Shown piece after piece: positions 1-14,388 of a stretch of DNA of 64,000 nucleotides (position 1 is its first letter; each line of letters starts with the position of its first letter). The notes beneath the pieces were generated by a model. It saw nothing but the letters and a program-made list of their open reading frames with translations. It did not search any database and was not told where the DNA came from. The translations under genes and the position numbers were made by a program. This DNA is from Tigriopus japonicus (lineage: Eukaryota > Arthropoda > Copepoda > Harpacticoida > Harpacticidae), in NCBI GenBank assembly GCA_010645155.1, contig CM021323.1:10983792-11047791 (forward strand), in the 5' to 3' direction.

Positions 1-1981
1 AACTTCTTTCTAACCTTTGGAATTTTAGACAACGACCTCCCTTTTGACACCATTTCTGGGATACTGAGGGACAAACAAACCTCGTCAAAAAGTGAAATCA
101 GCCTATTTATGGCGTCATCTATGGATGATTCCTGCTTCAGAATGGAAATCAAATCCAACTCTTCCAATCTTTCAACAATAAGAGGCCAATGTTCCTCTTT
201 GAACTTGAACTTTGCCAGACCCACCTTTTGTGCAGGTATAACTCTAGAAATTGAAAGAAAGAAAGAAAGATTGAGGACAAATATACGCGAAAAACCGTTA
301 AACTATCATTATTTTCCATAGAATGAATTTCTTTCTTTTCTGAAGAGATGAGGTGGTCTTCACAGTATTAAAGGACAGGTTGATGCAGTCTGCAATTTCT
401 GAGAGAGTCTTCCTGGGTAGTGATGTGGCTTGATGCTGATTTTCGATCTTCAAGCTGTTGAGGCTGAGTCAAAAACGATCTTGTATTGGAATGGAATCAG
501 AATGGAATCAAGCTTTTTTGCTGATATGGGCCTTTTAACAAGGTGGTTAGGGTGACTGCCTTTTTTGATATCTTCCATTGCTTGGTTCATAAAATGATTC
601 ACGAAGAGGACAAAATTGTTATTTTTTCCAAATTTTATGCTAGAAAATAAAATTTGATTTGTATAGGGACATATTTATTATATTAAACCGAACAAGTTGC
701 ATCCAGTTACTTCATGAAAATACCATCATGCCATTACTCAGCCACACTTATTATTTTGATTGGAAGGTTTACTAATTGCAGCCCTGCCGTTTTTTCTCAT
801 TAATAACCTGTATGAATTGCCAATTGACTACATATTCCTGAATTGGGCAATGCAAGTGTCCAACTTGTTTGAGAAAAATGAATTTGATTGCTGTTATCTT
901 TTAATATTTCATGTTTTCAACATGTTTGTTAATTTATTGTTAAAGTTTTCTAAGCAAGAAGCAGGTTTGGCTTCAGAAAAATGGATTTAGCAAAGCTATT
1001 ATCTGACAAGGAGTGCAGGTGTTCCGCAGGCTCTTTGTTTCATTCAACTCAACTATTAGTATTAGTCCAAACTAATTTCCGGTGAAATGCTAAATATATT
1101 TGTTCTTGTTTGAACCAATTCATGCCACATATTGTCAGTTGACTTTGCCTTTCCAGTGTGTATGCTGGATTCACTATTAGGGCTTGTGTCAATCAATTGG
1201 TGTCCCTTAAAAACAACGGTTCCAAAATATCAAAGCAGATATTTACTGCCACAACAAAAAACATCAGGAAGTGTCCCTACAAAAATATGTTATAAGAGAC
1301 ATTACCAATAAACATAATGTAACCCATTAATAAATATACACGTTCACTTGCGCATTTTATCACTGTTTATTTCAAAACAATCATTATTGTCACACAGAAA
1401 AATGAAACACGAAACTAGTGAAGAAGTTTACCACATAAAAAGTACCATTGCCACTTGGTTAACACAAAATGTGCCCTTTATTACTTTTTATCTTGAGAAT
1501 TTGATTAGAGATGTTGAGAAATATAATGAAACGGCTACGATATTTCATTGGAATTTTAAGTTGTGGGAGCTTTCAAATCTCTATCAATTTATGCCAGTTT
1601 CTTAAATCTGGTTTTAATGGTTCAAATGTCGCAAACTAATCGCATCATGGTCCCGTTATAAGTGTTCCATAATAGAAACATGCTCAAGCCATCTTAAAAA
1701 GCCAGACAAAATGGAAACATCATTTTTCCACTGAATATTGGTTTTGTTTGGGACAAACGTTGTTCTAAATTCATCACACATGGTAAAGCAAGTGAATTTG
1801 ATAAGAGTAACTGTAGGATTTCCGCTTGGAAGCCTTATAAATTTTAGGTTAAAATTGGTGGCACTGAATCAGCTGCAACTGAATCAAGCATGCTTGATTC
1901 TTTCCGAGCCTGATCGTCTTATAAAGCATCGGAATCAATGGCATCAAGCCAGTCAGCTTGTTTAACATCAGTAGTGAAAAG

Positions 1982-2279
1982 TAGTGATGTGTTTCGAACC
2001 GGGAGTGCTGCTATTTTTTACTCGGAAGTTTATCATTGTTGATTAGGGCAGGTTGGATTGAACGTTTTTAAAATGACCTATGCAGCGACCAATTTGGCAA
2101 CACTCGAACTAGTTCGATTTCGAGTTCCATCAGTAGTTATACTTTTGGATTTCGAGTTGGCAGTGCTGCCATATTTTATGGCGTGTCTAGTTGAGAAGAT
2201 TAGTTGGAGGTCAACTTTTTGACCTTAAAATCCAAAGTGGCAAAACTCGACCAAAAATCCAACTCGAAACACATCAGTA
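1982..2279. mobile_element. hAT-like MITE, 298 bp, with 8-bp target duplication
   Basis: The ends are inverted repeats: the left starts TAGTGATGTGTTTCGA and the right is its near complement, ending TCGAAACACATCAGTA. The flanking 8 bp are identical (GTGAAAAG at 1974-1981 and 2280-2287) and fit the hAT target pattern nTnnnnAn. There is no coding capacity, so it is non-autonomous. A related truncated copy in the opposite orientation lies at about 12345-12557. Confidence 0.75.
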
Positions 2280-2772
2280 GTGAAAAGCTCTACTTCCTGA
2301 CAAAAAAAGCATGAACAAAAGGTGTTGTGGTTTAAAAGTAATTAAATGATGCTGTGTATTGTAGCATACGTTATCTTTTAGTTGTTAGTGACATTCCATT
2401 GACCTCAAGCTGATGACAAAATGATTGCTTTTCGTGTGAAAACTGATAAATTGCTTTTATGGTCAATTTGCACTAGTAAGATTTTTAGAAGTAGTTGGTA
2501 ATTTGTAAAAAAAATCGTCAATTACATGGCTTCATTCTGCCCAAAAGTGTAATTGATTACAATTACGCGTAGTTATAATTGCAATTGCAATTGCTCTTCA
2601 TCCCTGATAACATGCACTAGGTGTCACTTATGACCGGGCTCTTTACTTTCAGTTCTCTAATTCAGACTTCTTAACAATCAGTCACTACCGTCTCTACGTT
2701 CTTAATTTCTTATTTGGAGTTCTGAGGAGCGTTGCCCGGTGGTCGCCAAAAAATTGGCAACTTTTGAAACCT

Positions 2773-2874
2773 GAGGCTAGTTTTTTAGACGCAAAAGAGC
2801 GATCTCAAGATCGTACTTAAGTACTCTAAGTCCGATTTTGAGATCGATCTTTGTGTCTAAAAAAACTAGACCTC
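2773..2874. mobile_element. Small palindromic MITE, copy 1
   Basis: The element is almost entirely an inverted repeat. The left arm begins GAGGCTAGTTTTTTAGACGC and the right arm ends with the near complement (TCTAAAAAAACTAGACCTC). Its centre carries GATC- and AAGTACT-like palindromes. A shorter copy of the same family, with perfect arms, is at 61691-61768. Confidence 0.7.
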
Positions 2875-4704
2875 TAGTGGTCACGGGGAAAAATATTGGC
2901 CGTCGGGGGAAAATTGGTCGTCAAATTGCAACTTTTGAAACTGGATGACCACAAGAGAATAAAAGAGCAGAGCCTAATTTGGCAATTCAAATTTGCCAAA
3001 ACTTGCCAAAAAATTCTTCTGAAATTTTATAGTACAGAAACACACAAAGTGGTTGTAAAATCGAAGCTTTTTATTTTTTTGGCCATCAGTCATAGATAGA
3101 TTCATATTGAAGAAAGCCCTTAAAACAAGTTCATGACTTCAGTGAAGTATGGCATCTGAAATATCTAAAACAGCGGAATGGTAAAAGAACAATGTTTGAA
3201 CATCATGTTAGGATTCATTTGAAACCCATAAAATGGTAAGACAAGAAAAGGGAAGAGAGCATCATTCATCCTTGAAAGAGAGGTTGTGAATTTACTGTGT
3301 TCGTCCAAGGACACTATTAGTATTTAGGTTATCTCTGGTTCGTCACAGCATTTCAATTTGTATAATTGTTTCTATTCTCTTAGGGAGGAGAAGCGGTTGG
3401 CGCAATTTCTTATAATGGTCTTGTCTACATTTCCCAACATCAGTTGAGCATATAAATGGGATTTCACACATTTTGAAGCTTCTTTTTACGTTAAAACCTG
3501 GCCAACCATTTTGCGGACTGTTAGTTTAAATTTGCTCGCGCAACCTCTAAAGTCAGGGTTTAGACGCAAGAGGATGCGAAGGATCCCAACGTCTGGAGTG
3601 AACAAACGATAGGGTCGTGTTATGGACTTATTATTCACTATTTTATACCAATTCAGTGCAAGAATTGATAAAATCATTCTGGCATGTGCTTCTATCTCTT
3701 TAACTTAAATGCAGCTCATTCTTGGGCAAATGAAGAGCATCGATGAACATCAGCCCTACTAAACTCAATCTGCAATACCACTGGTTTAAGATAAAAAGTA
3801 CCTAACAACACTATCAAAGTGAGGAATATGGTGCTTTATGAAGGTTATCAGTCCCTTATCGCAATCTTCATGAACAATGATTAAAAGGGATCATCAAGAG
3901 CTTCATTGCTGAAAACAGAGCAACAATTTGCTAAACAGGTGCCAATTATTTATGAAACTCGGTCTGAGCATAGGTAAACCCGTTGTCCGAAGTTGGTATT
4001 ATTATATCAAGATTATTCCTTAGTTAATTTAAGATCAATTATAACTCAAATAAGCTTTGCAACTTTTGCTTTACTCGCTTACAAAACACCTAGTCGTTCG
4101 GGTTTTTTTCCCATCTTGATAATTTTTGTTTTTCCCCGCTCAGAAAAAAGCATGAAAAGCAAAACATGTTATGATATCGTCCAAATCCTGAATATGGTCC
4201 AACGTGACACTAAAGTGACTTAACTTGTAAGTTTCCCTCTCTTGACTTCAAATTTCCAAGTTTTTGAAACTCTAATATATAATAATTTTCTTCTATTTTC
4301 TCTTTTGCATTGCATATTGGCCGTCATGCCAACAAATATGATTGAACATATTTTTGATGATGATTGATCCAACTCAGTCATGTCAAATTTCTGAAAACGG
4401 AAGGCGTCATTAGGAAAAACAATGACAGGAAATGGAGCGCTATCTAATGCCGTAACTTTGTTCGGAAATGATGTTGGCTATCAAACTCCTTTTTGGTTCG
4501 TCTTTTGGCAATTTGACGCCAGTTTAACGCTCCGTTTTTGGGGTCGTTTTGGTAAACGCGTCAGCCGTACTTCGCTTTCTGCGGTGAGAGGTCCTTGGTT
4601 CAGAAAAGTAGCCGAGCCAGTGACACGTGGGTTTGTTTATTTTCCACTTTCCCCTCAAATCGCGGGGGTTTTTGGGTTTGGCCGACCTTTCTCTGAGATT
4701 GACC

Positions 4705-7100
4705 ATGTCGACGTCGTCGTTGTCAAGGAGCTACGGACGCGACCAGCGCCAACGAAAAAATATCCCGGTATGTTTAAGCGTGAACCCTTTCATTCACGGC
4801 GCCAGTCCTTCACGCGTTGGCCGTAATTCGCGTTGCAGATGTCATCGGGAGGCTCACGACTCAAGGGCGCCTCCGTCCGTGGATCAGGACGCGGCGCGAA
4901 ACGAGGACGGGCTCAGGCTCCGTCCGATCGGGACAACCTCGAGGCCGAGAATGAGGAGATTTTGAGCGATGCGTCCGACGTGGAAGGCCGTCCCGATGCC
5001 GGATACGAAAGTGACGCCGACGATCCCGACAAGTTGGAAACGCCCGAGGCCAAACGACTCCGATTGGCGCAAGCCTATTTGGAAGAGATCCAGCGTGAAG
5101 GTAAAGACGAAAAGCCGCTGAAAGGCCACGTCATTTTTAGTAAAGAGAAAGGAAACTCGAAACCTTCGATGGGATTCATCGGGCTGGAAATTCACCCGCT
5201 CCTACTGGCGGCGGAGATAGCTTGAATTTTAATTTCTAGCTTGAATGGCAGACAGCCAGCCGGAGAAAGTGCAAATGACGGTCAAGTTTTACTTGAACTC
5301 GCCTGTACTGTGTAGGGGATGGAGAGGGAACTGAGCGATTTATTTGGAGATTTCGTAACTCGATTCAAATCATCCAAACATCGTAACCAACTCCATTTCA
5401 TGTCAACCTGGCTCTGATTTTTGTTTCACGTTTAGAACGGGAAAGGGCGCAAGATGAGGCCAGTCTACGGCAAGCCGTCAATTTACGTCTCCGGGACGAT
5501 AATTTGGAAGAAGCCGGTAAGCTGAAACGACTCGTGGCCGATCGTTATGAGCCCGTGCCCACGCAACATATCCGACGTCTCAAGGACAAGAATCACAAAC
5601 TCGCCATCACCTGCCTCTGCGTCTCCAATGACGGGCGCTTCATTTTTTCGGCTTCCAAAGATTCCAGTCTAATCAAATGGGACTTGGCCACCGGAGAAAA
5701 ATTATTCAAGATCCCCGGAGGCCGTCGAGGCCAAGAAGCTCGACATAAAGGTCATTGCGCTTGCATCAACGCGATGGCCATCTCCACCGATGGGAAATTT
5801 CTAGTGAGTCCGCCAAGTTTGACCTAAAACTTGAGAGACAGGCGCTTGATGGGTTCTTTTTTTTGTTTCTTTTAGGCCACTGGAGATAGTGCCAAAGTGC
5901 TACATATCTGGAATCCAGACACTTTCGAAATCGTCAAAACCTTTCAAGGCCATCGAGATGCCATTTCCGGACTGGCTTTTCGACGGAAAACGCATACACT
6001 TTACAGTTCATCGTTAGATCGTGCCGTCAAAATATGGAACCTGGATGAAATGGCTTACGTCGAAACTTTGTAAGTTACAAGTTTTATTGATTGGCGTCAA
6101 GACCGAGCTCCACATGATGCTTTATTTTTACCGTTAGATTCGGCCATCAAGACAAAATCACGGCTGTGGATGCGGGATTACGCGAACGAGCCATCACTAG
6201 TGGTGGTCGTGACGGATCCGTTCGGGTGTGGAAAATCATCGAAGAATCGCAATTAGTCTTCAATGGTCCGGCTACCTCGACAGATGCCGTCAAACTGATT
6301 AATGAGGATCATTTTGTGACTGCCGGAGAAGACGGGTAATAAGAAATTCTAAAAGTAATCATCTTTAAAAGTTTACCTTTGTCCTTATGTTAAATTGATT
6401 TCCAGTCATCTCGCGCTCTGGACTGTGATGAAGAAAAAGCCTCTGTGTTCTATTTCTCATGCTCACGGATTGGACCTAACCAACGGGGAGCCCAATTGGA
6501 TCTCGGCTATTGCCACCCTGCCCATGACCGACCTTATCGCTTCCGGTAGGTTGAATAATGATGTCCTCAAATTTTGTCATGGACCGAAAGGCTATCGACT
6601 GACATTTCGGTTTCTGTAATGCTTACCGAAAGCAGAGAGAGATACTAAATGGAGTTCGATAGAAAATTCGAAGTTTTTGTCGGTCCTATAACATCAATTA
6701 TGGGATGTCCGTGCTTTAAAAACATGTGTGATGGATATTTAAAGGGATTTTTGTATGTCTACAATCTTGAACACAGGTGATTTTGGTTTTGGTCAGGAAC
6801 CCTTTCGGTTCATCACTACCACAAATGAATATTTTTCTAGATGAATAACGCGTTTTCTTTCGTGTTCCAGGTTCATGTGATGGGTTCATCCGGCTTTGGA
6901 AATGTGCGAATGGATTTCGCCAACTGCAACAAATTCAGTTAATTCCCATGGTTGGGTTCGTGAATGCCTTGGCCTTTACCTTGGATGGCAAAACTTTGGT
7001 GGCTGGAATGGGTCAAGAACACAGACTTGGCCGATGGTGGCGTCTAAAAGAGGCCAAAAATGGATTGGCCGTCATTCCTTTGGCAATCAAGGACGAATGA
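4705..7100 (+). CDS. RRP9: U3 snoRNP-associated WD-repeat protein RRP9 (U3-55K)
   Basis: RRP9 binds the box C'/D and B/C region of U3 snoRNA and is part of the nucleolar machinery for early 18S rRNA cleavage. Exons: 4705-4767 (probable), 4839-5100, 5436-5803, 5876-6069, 6138-6335, 6406-6545, 6871-7100; all junctions are GT-AG and in phase. This gives 484 residues, or 463 if translation starts at the ATG at 4839; human RRP9 is 475. The N-terminus is basic and then acidic, followed by the family helix (AKRLRLAQAYLEEIQRE). WD repeats follow, with diagnostic blocks HRDAISGLAFRR, VETLFGHQDKITAVD, GGRDGSVRVWKI, EESQLVF and the C-terminal GMGQEHRLGRWWRLKEAKN. The 63-nt first exon splices exactly in frame onto an internal ATG, so either start is possible. 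No canonical AATAAA was seen after the stop. Family assignment is very secure. Confidence 0.95.
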
Positions 7101-8052
7101 ATCGCGATTTAAATTATGTTTATGCTCACCCACGCAGGAAATATAAAACGAGAAAAAAATCCTCATTGATTTAGTTGGTTTGAGAAGGAGTAAAAAAATC
7201 CAAGAAGAGTCGCAGTGAACGCGAGTCAAAAAATATCAGGTCATGAAAAACATACTTGCATAACAAAGTTTTCTCCTCTGCTCAAAAGGCTTGTAGAAAA
7301 CTGAAAATATACTTAAGTGATCGATAAACTTAATTGAAAAACAAGTTTTAGAATTGCTAATTTCCCGTTTGGTTCTCGTCGATTATTTACTTGAGAATCG
7401 AACTTCCGATGAATGCCATTTTGACCGCTAGGGTGCGCTGATCCTAACGTGTGGAATCTGTGGATGAACAGCGTACCAAATTTGCTAAATGTTTAGGCTC
7501 AGACAATTCCGGCTGCAGGGTGAGAAACACCGTCTATCAAAAGTAAAAAATCATAATTAGGTTTTAATTATCTTTTGAAGCCCAGAAAGTAACTATGCCT
7601 TATAAAACATACAATCTGCAAAGCAAAAAGCGGTCAAATCATGGAAGAATTGTAAGCTAGTAAGGAAATATTCTTTTATGAAGTCTGGAACGAGTCAAAT
7701 CCCTTCCTAAAAGGAGAAACTACGCCTAACCATCATCCACCTGCGCCCGTGTAAGGCTGGCAAAAGAGACATTCGTCAATGGTAAATTTCAACCGGACAC
7801 AACTGTTCGACGATGTTTCGTGACCTTTTTCACGGGCATTGTTTGTACCCACATCTTGGATGGAACAAATATGACCTACCCTATTTAAAAAAAAGACTCA
7901 ACTGGAATCCACTTGCCACGCTCAATTCCACCTCCAAACCTAAGATCTATTTGAATCGCTGAATAAAATGATCGCTTAGGGTACTTCGTCCTCGAAATGG
8001 CGCTAACGAGCGCGTCACCCTGTTCAAGCGGAAACGTAGTCACCCAACTCCG
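7101..8052. other. Intergenic spacer between RRP9 and RPL23A
   Basis: Roughly 950 bp of AT-rich sequence. It should contain the RRP9 3' UTR and the RPL23A promoter. No gene, repeat family or convincing TATA element was seen. Confidence 0.5.
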
Positions 8053-8073
8053 CCTCTCTTCTTCCTCTTTTCC
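8053..8073 (+). promoter_or_regulatory. Pyrimidine tract, candidate 5' TOP of RPL23A
   Basis: An uninterrupted run of 21 C/T bases lies just before the RPL23A start codon at 8080. Ribosomal protein mRNAs in animals typically begin with a C followed by pyrimidines (TOP), which gives growth-dependent translation control through mTOR/LARP1. The exact transcription start is not known, so the tract could instead lie inside the 5' UTR. Confidence 0.5.
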
Positions 8074-8079
8074 ATCAAC

Positions 8080-9975
<1,896 letters not shown>

Positions 9976-11394
9976 ATCGCTGTGTTTGCTACTACCCGGG
10001 GTTCACGCCGATTGAAATACAATCTTGGGATATGTCATTTCCATGTCCTTATTTGTATTTTGTATTAGGGAAATGGTTTTGTTATTCACGGGGCATACTT
10101 TGGGTATTAGCGTTTCTTAAGAAGATAGTTCATCATTAGCCACATAATTCTTATACATGAAAAATCGAAACTTTAAACTTCAACCGATTTTTTTCAAAAT
10201 CTCTATTACCTAACCTAGAGTATCTTTAACATTGCAAAAGATTTTTTATAGAAAAATTATTTGAAGTCCTCAAGGTATATTTATTTTACTTTGAGCTATT
10301 TTGACATTGCCACCAAAACTCGAGGAAAATCGCATTTTCTTCATACTTTTCCTCGAGCCAATTTTCAATTAAAGCTTAGTTTTTGCATGAACTGTGAGTT
10401 TTGCTTGGACTTCATTCATCATAAAAGGAATTTAGACGCACTTTCCTGGCCTCCCAAAACAAATTTTCTCGCCTTCAATCAGAAGCATTGGTCAAGGATT
10501 GGTGAAGGTTGTATGTTAATGACGTGTCTACGTATCCCATCTTTACAAACATACATTATTATTTAATATTAGAAGGATTAGAACTTGATTCTGTCATCAT
10601 TCATATCAGAACGCCTCAATATTAAGATATTGAAATCATATTCAAGAATTGCGTACATTGTGCGTCTCGTAAGAATTCCAGAGCGAGAAAAAGCGAAGCA
10701 TTTGGGGCGAAATAATAGGCATGGGTCCGGGGCCTCGCTCAAGAACGTCATTCGTTGCAATTTAAATCGTCAGTAATGTAAATGACTTAAGTTCAATTAC
10801 ATGTCACGTCCATTTGTGCAGGTCCATTGTCACATCGCAATTTGCAACTTCAAAATGATAATCTTTGCTTTAAAAATATGCGGTTCTTGCAAGTTGGAGT
10901 GTACCAAGTACCAAAAAGGGCAGATTTTGGAAATGAAATTTCGACTGGGTCTCAATAGCTCCTTGCTTTTCGCAATCATGTTAAGGTAATGGGTTCTTCA
11001 CTTCTATACGAAATAGAATTAGAAACAGCTTCGGACAATGAAATCCTCCTCTCTTCATAATCGGGCTCCTTCGTTGTTTAATCTTTTCCCCATTAGTCTT
11101 CGTCGGGAATATGTAGGAGCTGATGCTCTAACAGCATTTAAGGCAGGATTTGACAAACTCATTGGTAGATCAAATTTCATAAAAACGGTAATTTTTATAA
11201 ACTATATTAATCATTAACTCTCTTTATAGGGAATCTCATTCCTTGATGTGGTATTAAAAAATTCGCAATCCACCAAAAAAATAGGAAAGAAAAACTAAAA
11301 AAAATTGACCATTCAAGAAAAAGAAGAATTAGTGCTCTTCAGCAGAGCAATCATATTCAAACTAAAATAGCAACCTATTTTTGTTGTTGTGGAT

Positions 11395-11465
11395 TTTTTA
11401 CAATTGCTACGAGGAATGCGATTACATGTAATAATCATCAATTCAATTGAATCCACAGATAGCAT
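11395..11465. repeat. Fragment related to the SINE tail at 33 kb
   Basis: The stretch GCTACGAGGAATGCGATTAC and its surroundings match the 3' body of the tRNA-derived element at 33049-33240 (GCTACAAGGAATGCGATTCC). Only the body survives and the tRNA-like head is missing. Confidence 0.5.
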
Positions 11466-12344
11466 CATCTAGTGACCCTGCATGCAAGGTCGCTAGCATC
11501 ACCTATCTTCTATTTAGGTGATCCATATTTTTTCAAGCAAAAAAGTCTGGTTTTTTCCTCTTGAAAACATTGCCGAAAATATTCCTGACCGTGCTAAAAG
11601 CATTCTTAGGTTGAGAAAAAAGTGGATGTAAACTTTGAAATACATAACTTCTTACCCCACTCAAGCACGCTTCAATCATATCGCACTTGCTAAAAAGAGG
11701 GATATGCAGACTAATTACAGGTAAACAGGGCTTTAACTCGCTTGAACACGCGATTTTTTTTATTAGTGTATGAAATTGAAATGAGGATTTACCTCTTATG
11801 AACAAAACAACATCTTTACTTTACCAAATATTGTTATTGACGAGATTTTTCGCTTTTGATGTCGCCCAACATACCCTGACTAATTCAATCAAAAGTTCAA
11901 ACAGGATTGCACAGCAATAAAACATGTAAAATAACATCTGCTCACAACAATCAATCTTCATTTCGATTCATCATCATTCCTCAAATCGTGCATTTTAACG
12001 AGTTACAAAGTTAGCAGAGTAATCCTCCCTCAAGTTGCATTGGTGAAGTGCCAAAATTTGGAAGAATGTAAGGGGTGTTCACAAAAAATGGTAGGAACAA
12101 AAACATTTTTTTAGCCCCTGACAATGCTTAACGTTCCCGCACTTTAGTCCGTAACGAACTGAAATAAGTGCAACATACTTCTATAAATTGTATTTCCAAT
12201 TGATTTTATTCTAGTCAAATACTTTTGAGTCTAAAAATTGCAAATAAATTTTCGTTTTCATGATTGACTTCTTATAAAAACCATCTTGTTAATTTTCTAT
12301 TGACAAGAATTTGATTGCTTTAAATATTTTTAAATATTTTAAGA

Positions 12345-12557
12345 TACCTTACCTCCCAGTAAAATATGGCAGCACTGCCAACTTAAAGTGCATTATTTTA
12401 GCTTCTGGTGGAACTCTGACTCTATTTAGTTCGAGTGTTGCCATATTGATCTTTGTTGAGTTCTTTCGTCAAAAGGTTACAAACAGCCTGCCTACTTGAA
12501 TATTAATTATACTTTGAGTAAAAAATGGCAACACTCCCAACTCGAAACCCATCACTA
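12345..12557. mobile_element. Truncated copy of the hAT-like MITE family (reverse orientation)
   Basis: Reverse-complemented, this region aligns with most of the element at 1982-2279. Shared blocks include the terminus TAGTGATGGGTTTCGAGTTG, then GGCAACACTCGAACTA and GTTGGCAGTGCTGCCATATT. One terminal repeat is present, ending at 12557; the other end is missing. Confidence 0.6.
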
Positions 12558-13111
12558 GTATTTTCAGCATGCTAGTTTTCTAATAACATAAATAGGAGCT
12601 TTCGTTTCGTGGAGCACAATTTCTTTCGAAAGCAAAAGATAAGTTATGATGAATTGAGCAATCGACATTCAGACATGATTCAAACATTGACAAATTGATT
12701 GTGACCGGAGCTAGTTCTACCGGATTGAACTGATATTTTGTCGAGTGTATAGTTTATTGCTCATTAAGATAGATTTTTTCTAATGCCTTAGTGTGGTAAA
12801 TTAGCAATAAACTTAGACGTCGTTTCCACAATACTAGCAAATAAGTCTCGGGTCATTAACAACTTTTGATTCGCTGAATGTATTTTTCTTGTACATCAAT
12901 GCCATACTGCATATCATTTTTTACTCAAGAAGCCTGTTATTAAGAATGAGGAAGGGCCACATACATTAAACGTATTTTTGTTGTGTTTGCCTACCAAGGA
13001 TCATTATACGAGTTGAATTCAACCATAAAATTGATTTACACCTTGATTCAACACCATCTTTGAGCTTGGAGACTTTGGGCAGGAAAAAGGAATAATAAAT
13101 TTACTAATCAG

Positions 13112-14388
13112 TAGGGACAATTAAAGTGCAAATAATCTTACGCTTTTAGTCACCAAAAGTTGCAAAAAATGTCCCCAAAAGTGCAAAACAAAGTGCAGAA
13201 AAATGTTGAAAGTGCAAATAAATGTTAAAAAAGAGCAAATAAATGTCGAAAAAAGAGCAAATAAGTGTCAAAAAAGAGCAAATAAATGTCAAAAAAGTGC
13301 AAATAAATGTCAAAAAGAGCAAATAACTTGCATTTGGACATAAAACGTCATTCATGGAGTACCCACGGCTCCTAATTGAGCAGGAGAAGTCATTTACAAG
13401 TTCTAAAGACATTTGAGACCAGTTTGAGGTGAAGAGACAATGCCGCACAAGTAATAGAGTTCTATTAACAAGGTCACTAGCAAAAAGGATGTAGAGTCAT
13501 GAAAAATACTCTAGTCAACAATCTTCTGAATTTTTCATTCCTAAGGTGGTCTCGTGGATGTATGTACCCAAAATATTGTCGAAATACATTTAACAATTGT
13601 TTTATATGGCTTTACATCACTCCGTTTTTGTCCTTCAAGTTGTTCAAAAATAGACATTGAGAATTGAACAGAAAAATACCCACGTGTGCCTAACAATTAC
13701 ATCAAAGAAAATATTCATAAATGTGTTTTAAGCATGCTTTTAGTGGCATTACTTCAATATTTGGCCCATGGCCTAATTACTAGAACTCAATTTCAAATGT
13801 GGCATTCATTGTCTCATCACATCAAAACTGTTCTCAAATACTTTTGGAACTTTAAAGTAATATCTTCAAGTCAATTAAACAATGTGTACTGCTACAGTGA
13901 TGTATCCTTAGCTTGATGATTTTAAGTTTATAACGGCCTTTTTTAGAAATAGCGATCTTTGTAGGCAGCAAACCTAATTCTGCAATCTATATTGTTAGTA
14001 GATACTTCCATTACCATAACATGAGTTTCTTTAGGTTTGTTATTTGTTGGTTGCATGCAATGAGATTCTTTTGTCTAATCTTTAGTTTAGTAAACAGGAT
14101 GTTATAGTTAAAGCAAGATGGTGAATAAAGTGTGAAGTTTGCGTCTGAAATGCACATATTTCTTTAAGGTGCTAAGAATGGTTGATTGCAAATGCAAGCT
14201 TTTTTGACTAGTTCAAAATTTGATCTTGAAACTAAAAAAAATTTCTAAAGCCACTACATTTTCTTAACAATTTGTCAATTTTGGCCAAAAACGTAAATAA
14301 AAAGTGCAAATAAAGGTGAAAAGTGCAAAAGTGCAGAAAAATGGTTTTATGTTACCAAAAATCTTTTTACACTATTTGCCCGTCCCTA
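13112..14388. mobile_element. Non-autonomous hAT-like transposon, 1277 bp
   Basis: The ends are TAGGGAC and its complement GTCCCTA. They are flanked by near-identical 8-bp sites, CTAATCAG at 13104-13111 and TTAATCAG at 14389-14396, that fit the hAT nTnnnnAn pattern. The left subterminal part carries many copies of a ~20-bp unit containing GAGCAAATAAATGTCAAAAA (about 13196-13330). The right subterminal part carries the related AGTGCAAATAAA motif. No transposase frame remains. Confidence 0.6.
13193..13330. repeat. Subterminal tandem repeat of the hAT-like element
   Basis: About six imperfect units of 20-22 bp, each with the core GCAAATAA(A/G)TGTCAAAAAAG. Such subterminal clusters often act as transposase binding sites in hAT elements; that role is an inference here. 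Confidence 0.7.

Larger units (their letters stand above)
1..4704. other. Intergenic region, no gene recognised
   Basis: No open frame here resembles a known protein, and those present are short and of random-looking composition. The sequence is mostly AT-rich. It holds a GAAA microsatellite near 254-270, a hAT-like MITE at 1982-2279 and a palindromic element at 2773-2874. GC content rises from about 4430 to 4700, which fits the promoter and 5' UTR of RRP9 just downstream, but no core promoter motif could be fixed. Confidence 0.6.

Noticed and set aside
2545..2625. Another hAT terminus (complement begins CAGGGATGAAGAGCAATTGC)
   Set aside because: One possible end is visible, but neither a matching opposite end nor a target duplication was found nearby.
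4422..4826. 134-residue plus-strand frame overlapping the RRP9 start
   Set aside because: It is a different frame from RRP9, has no family resemblance and lies in the GC-rich promoter/5' UTR zone.
13193..13330. CRISPR-like array of short repeats
   Set aside because: Units are contiguous imperfect ~20-bp tandem repeats without unique spacers, inside a hAT-like element in a eukaryotic genome.
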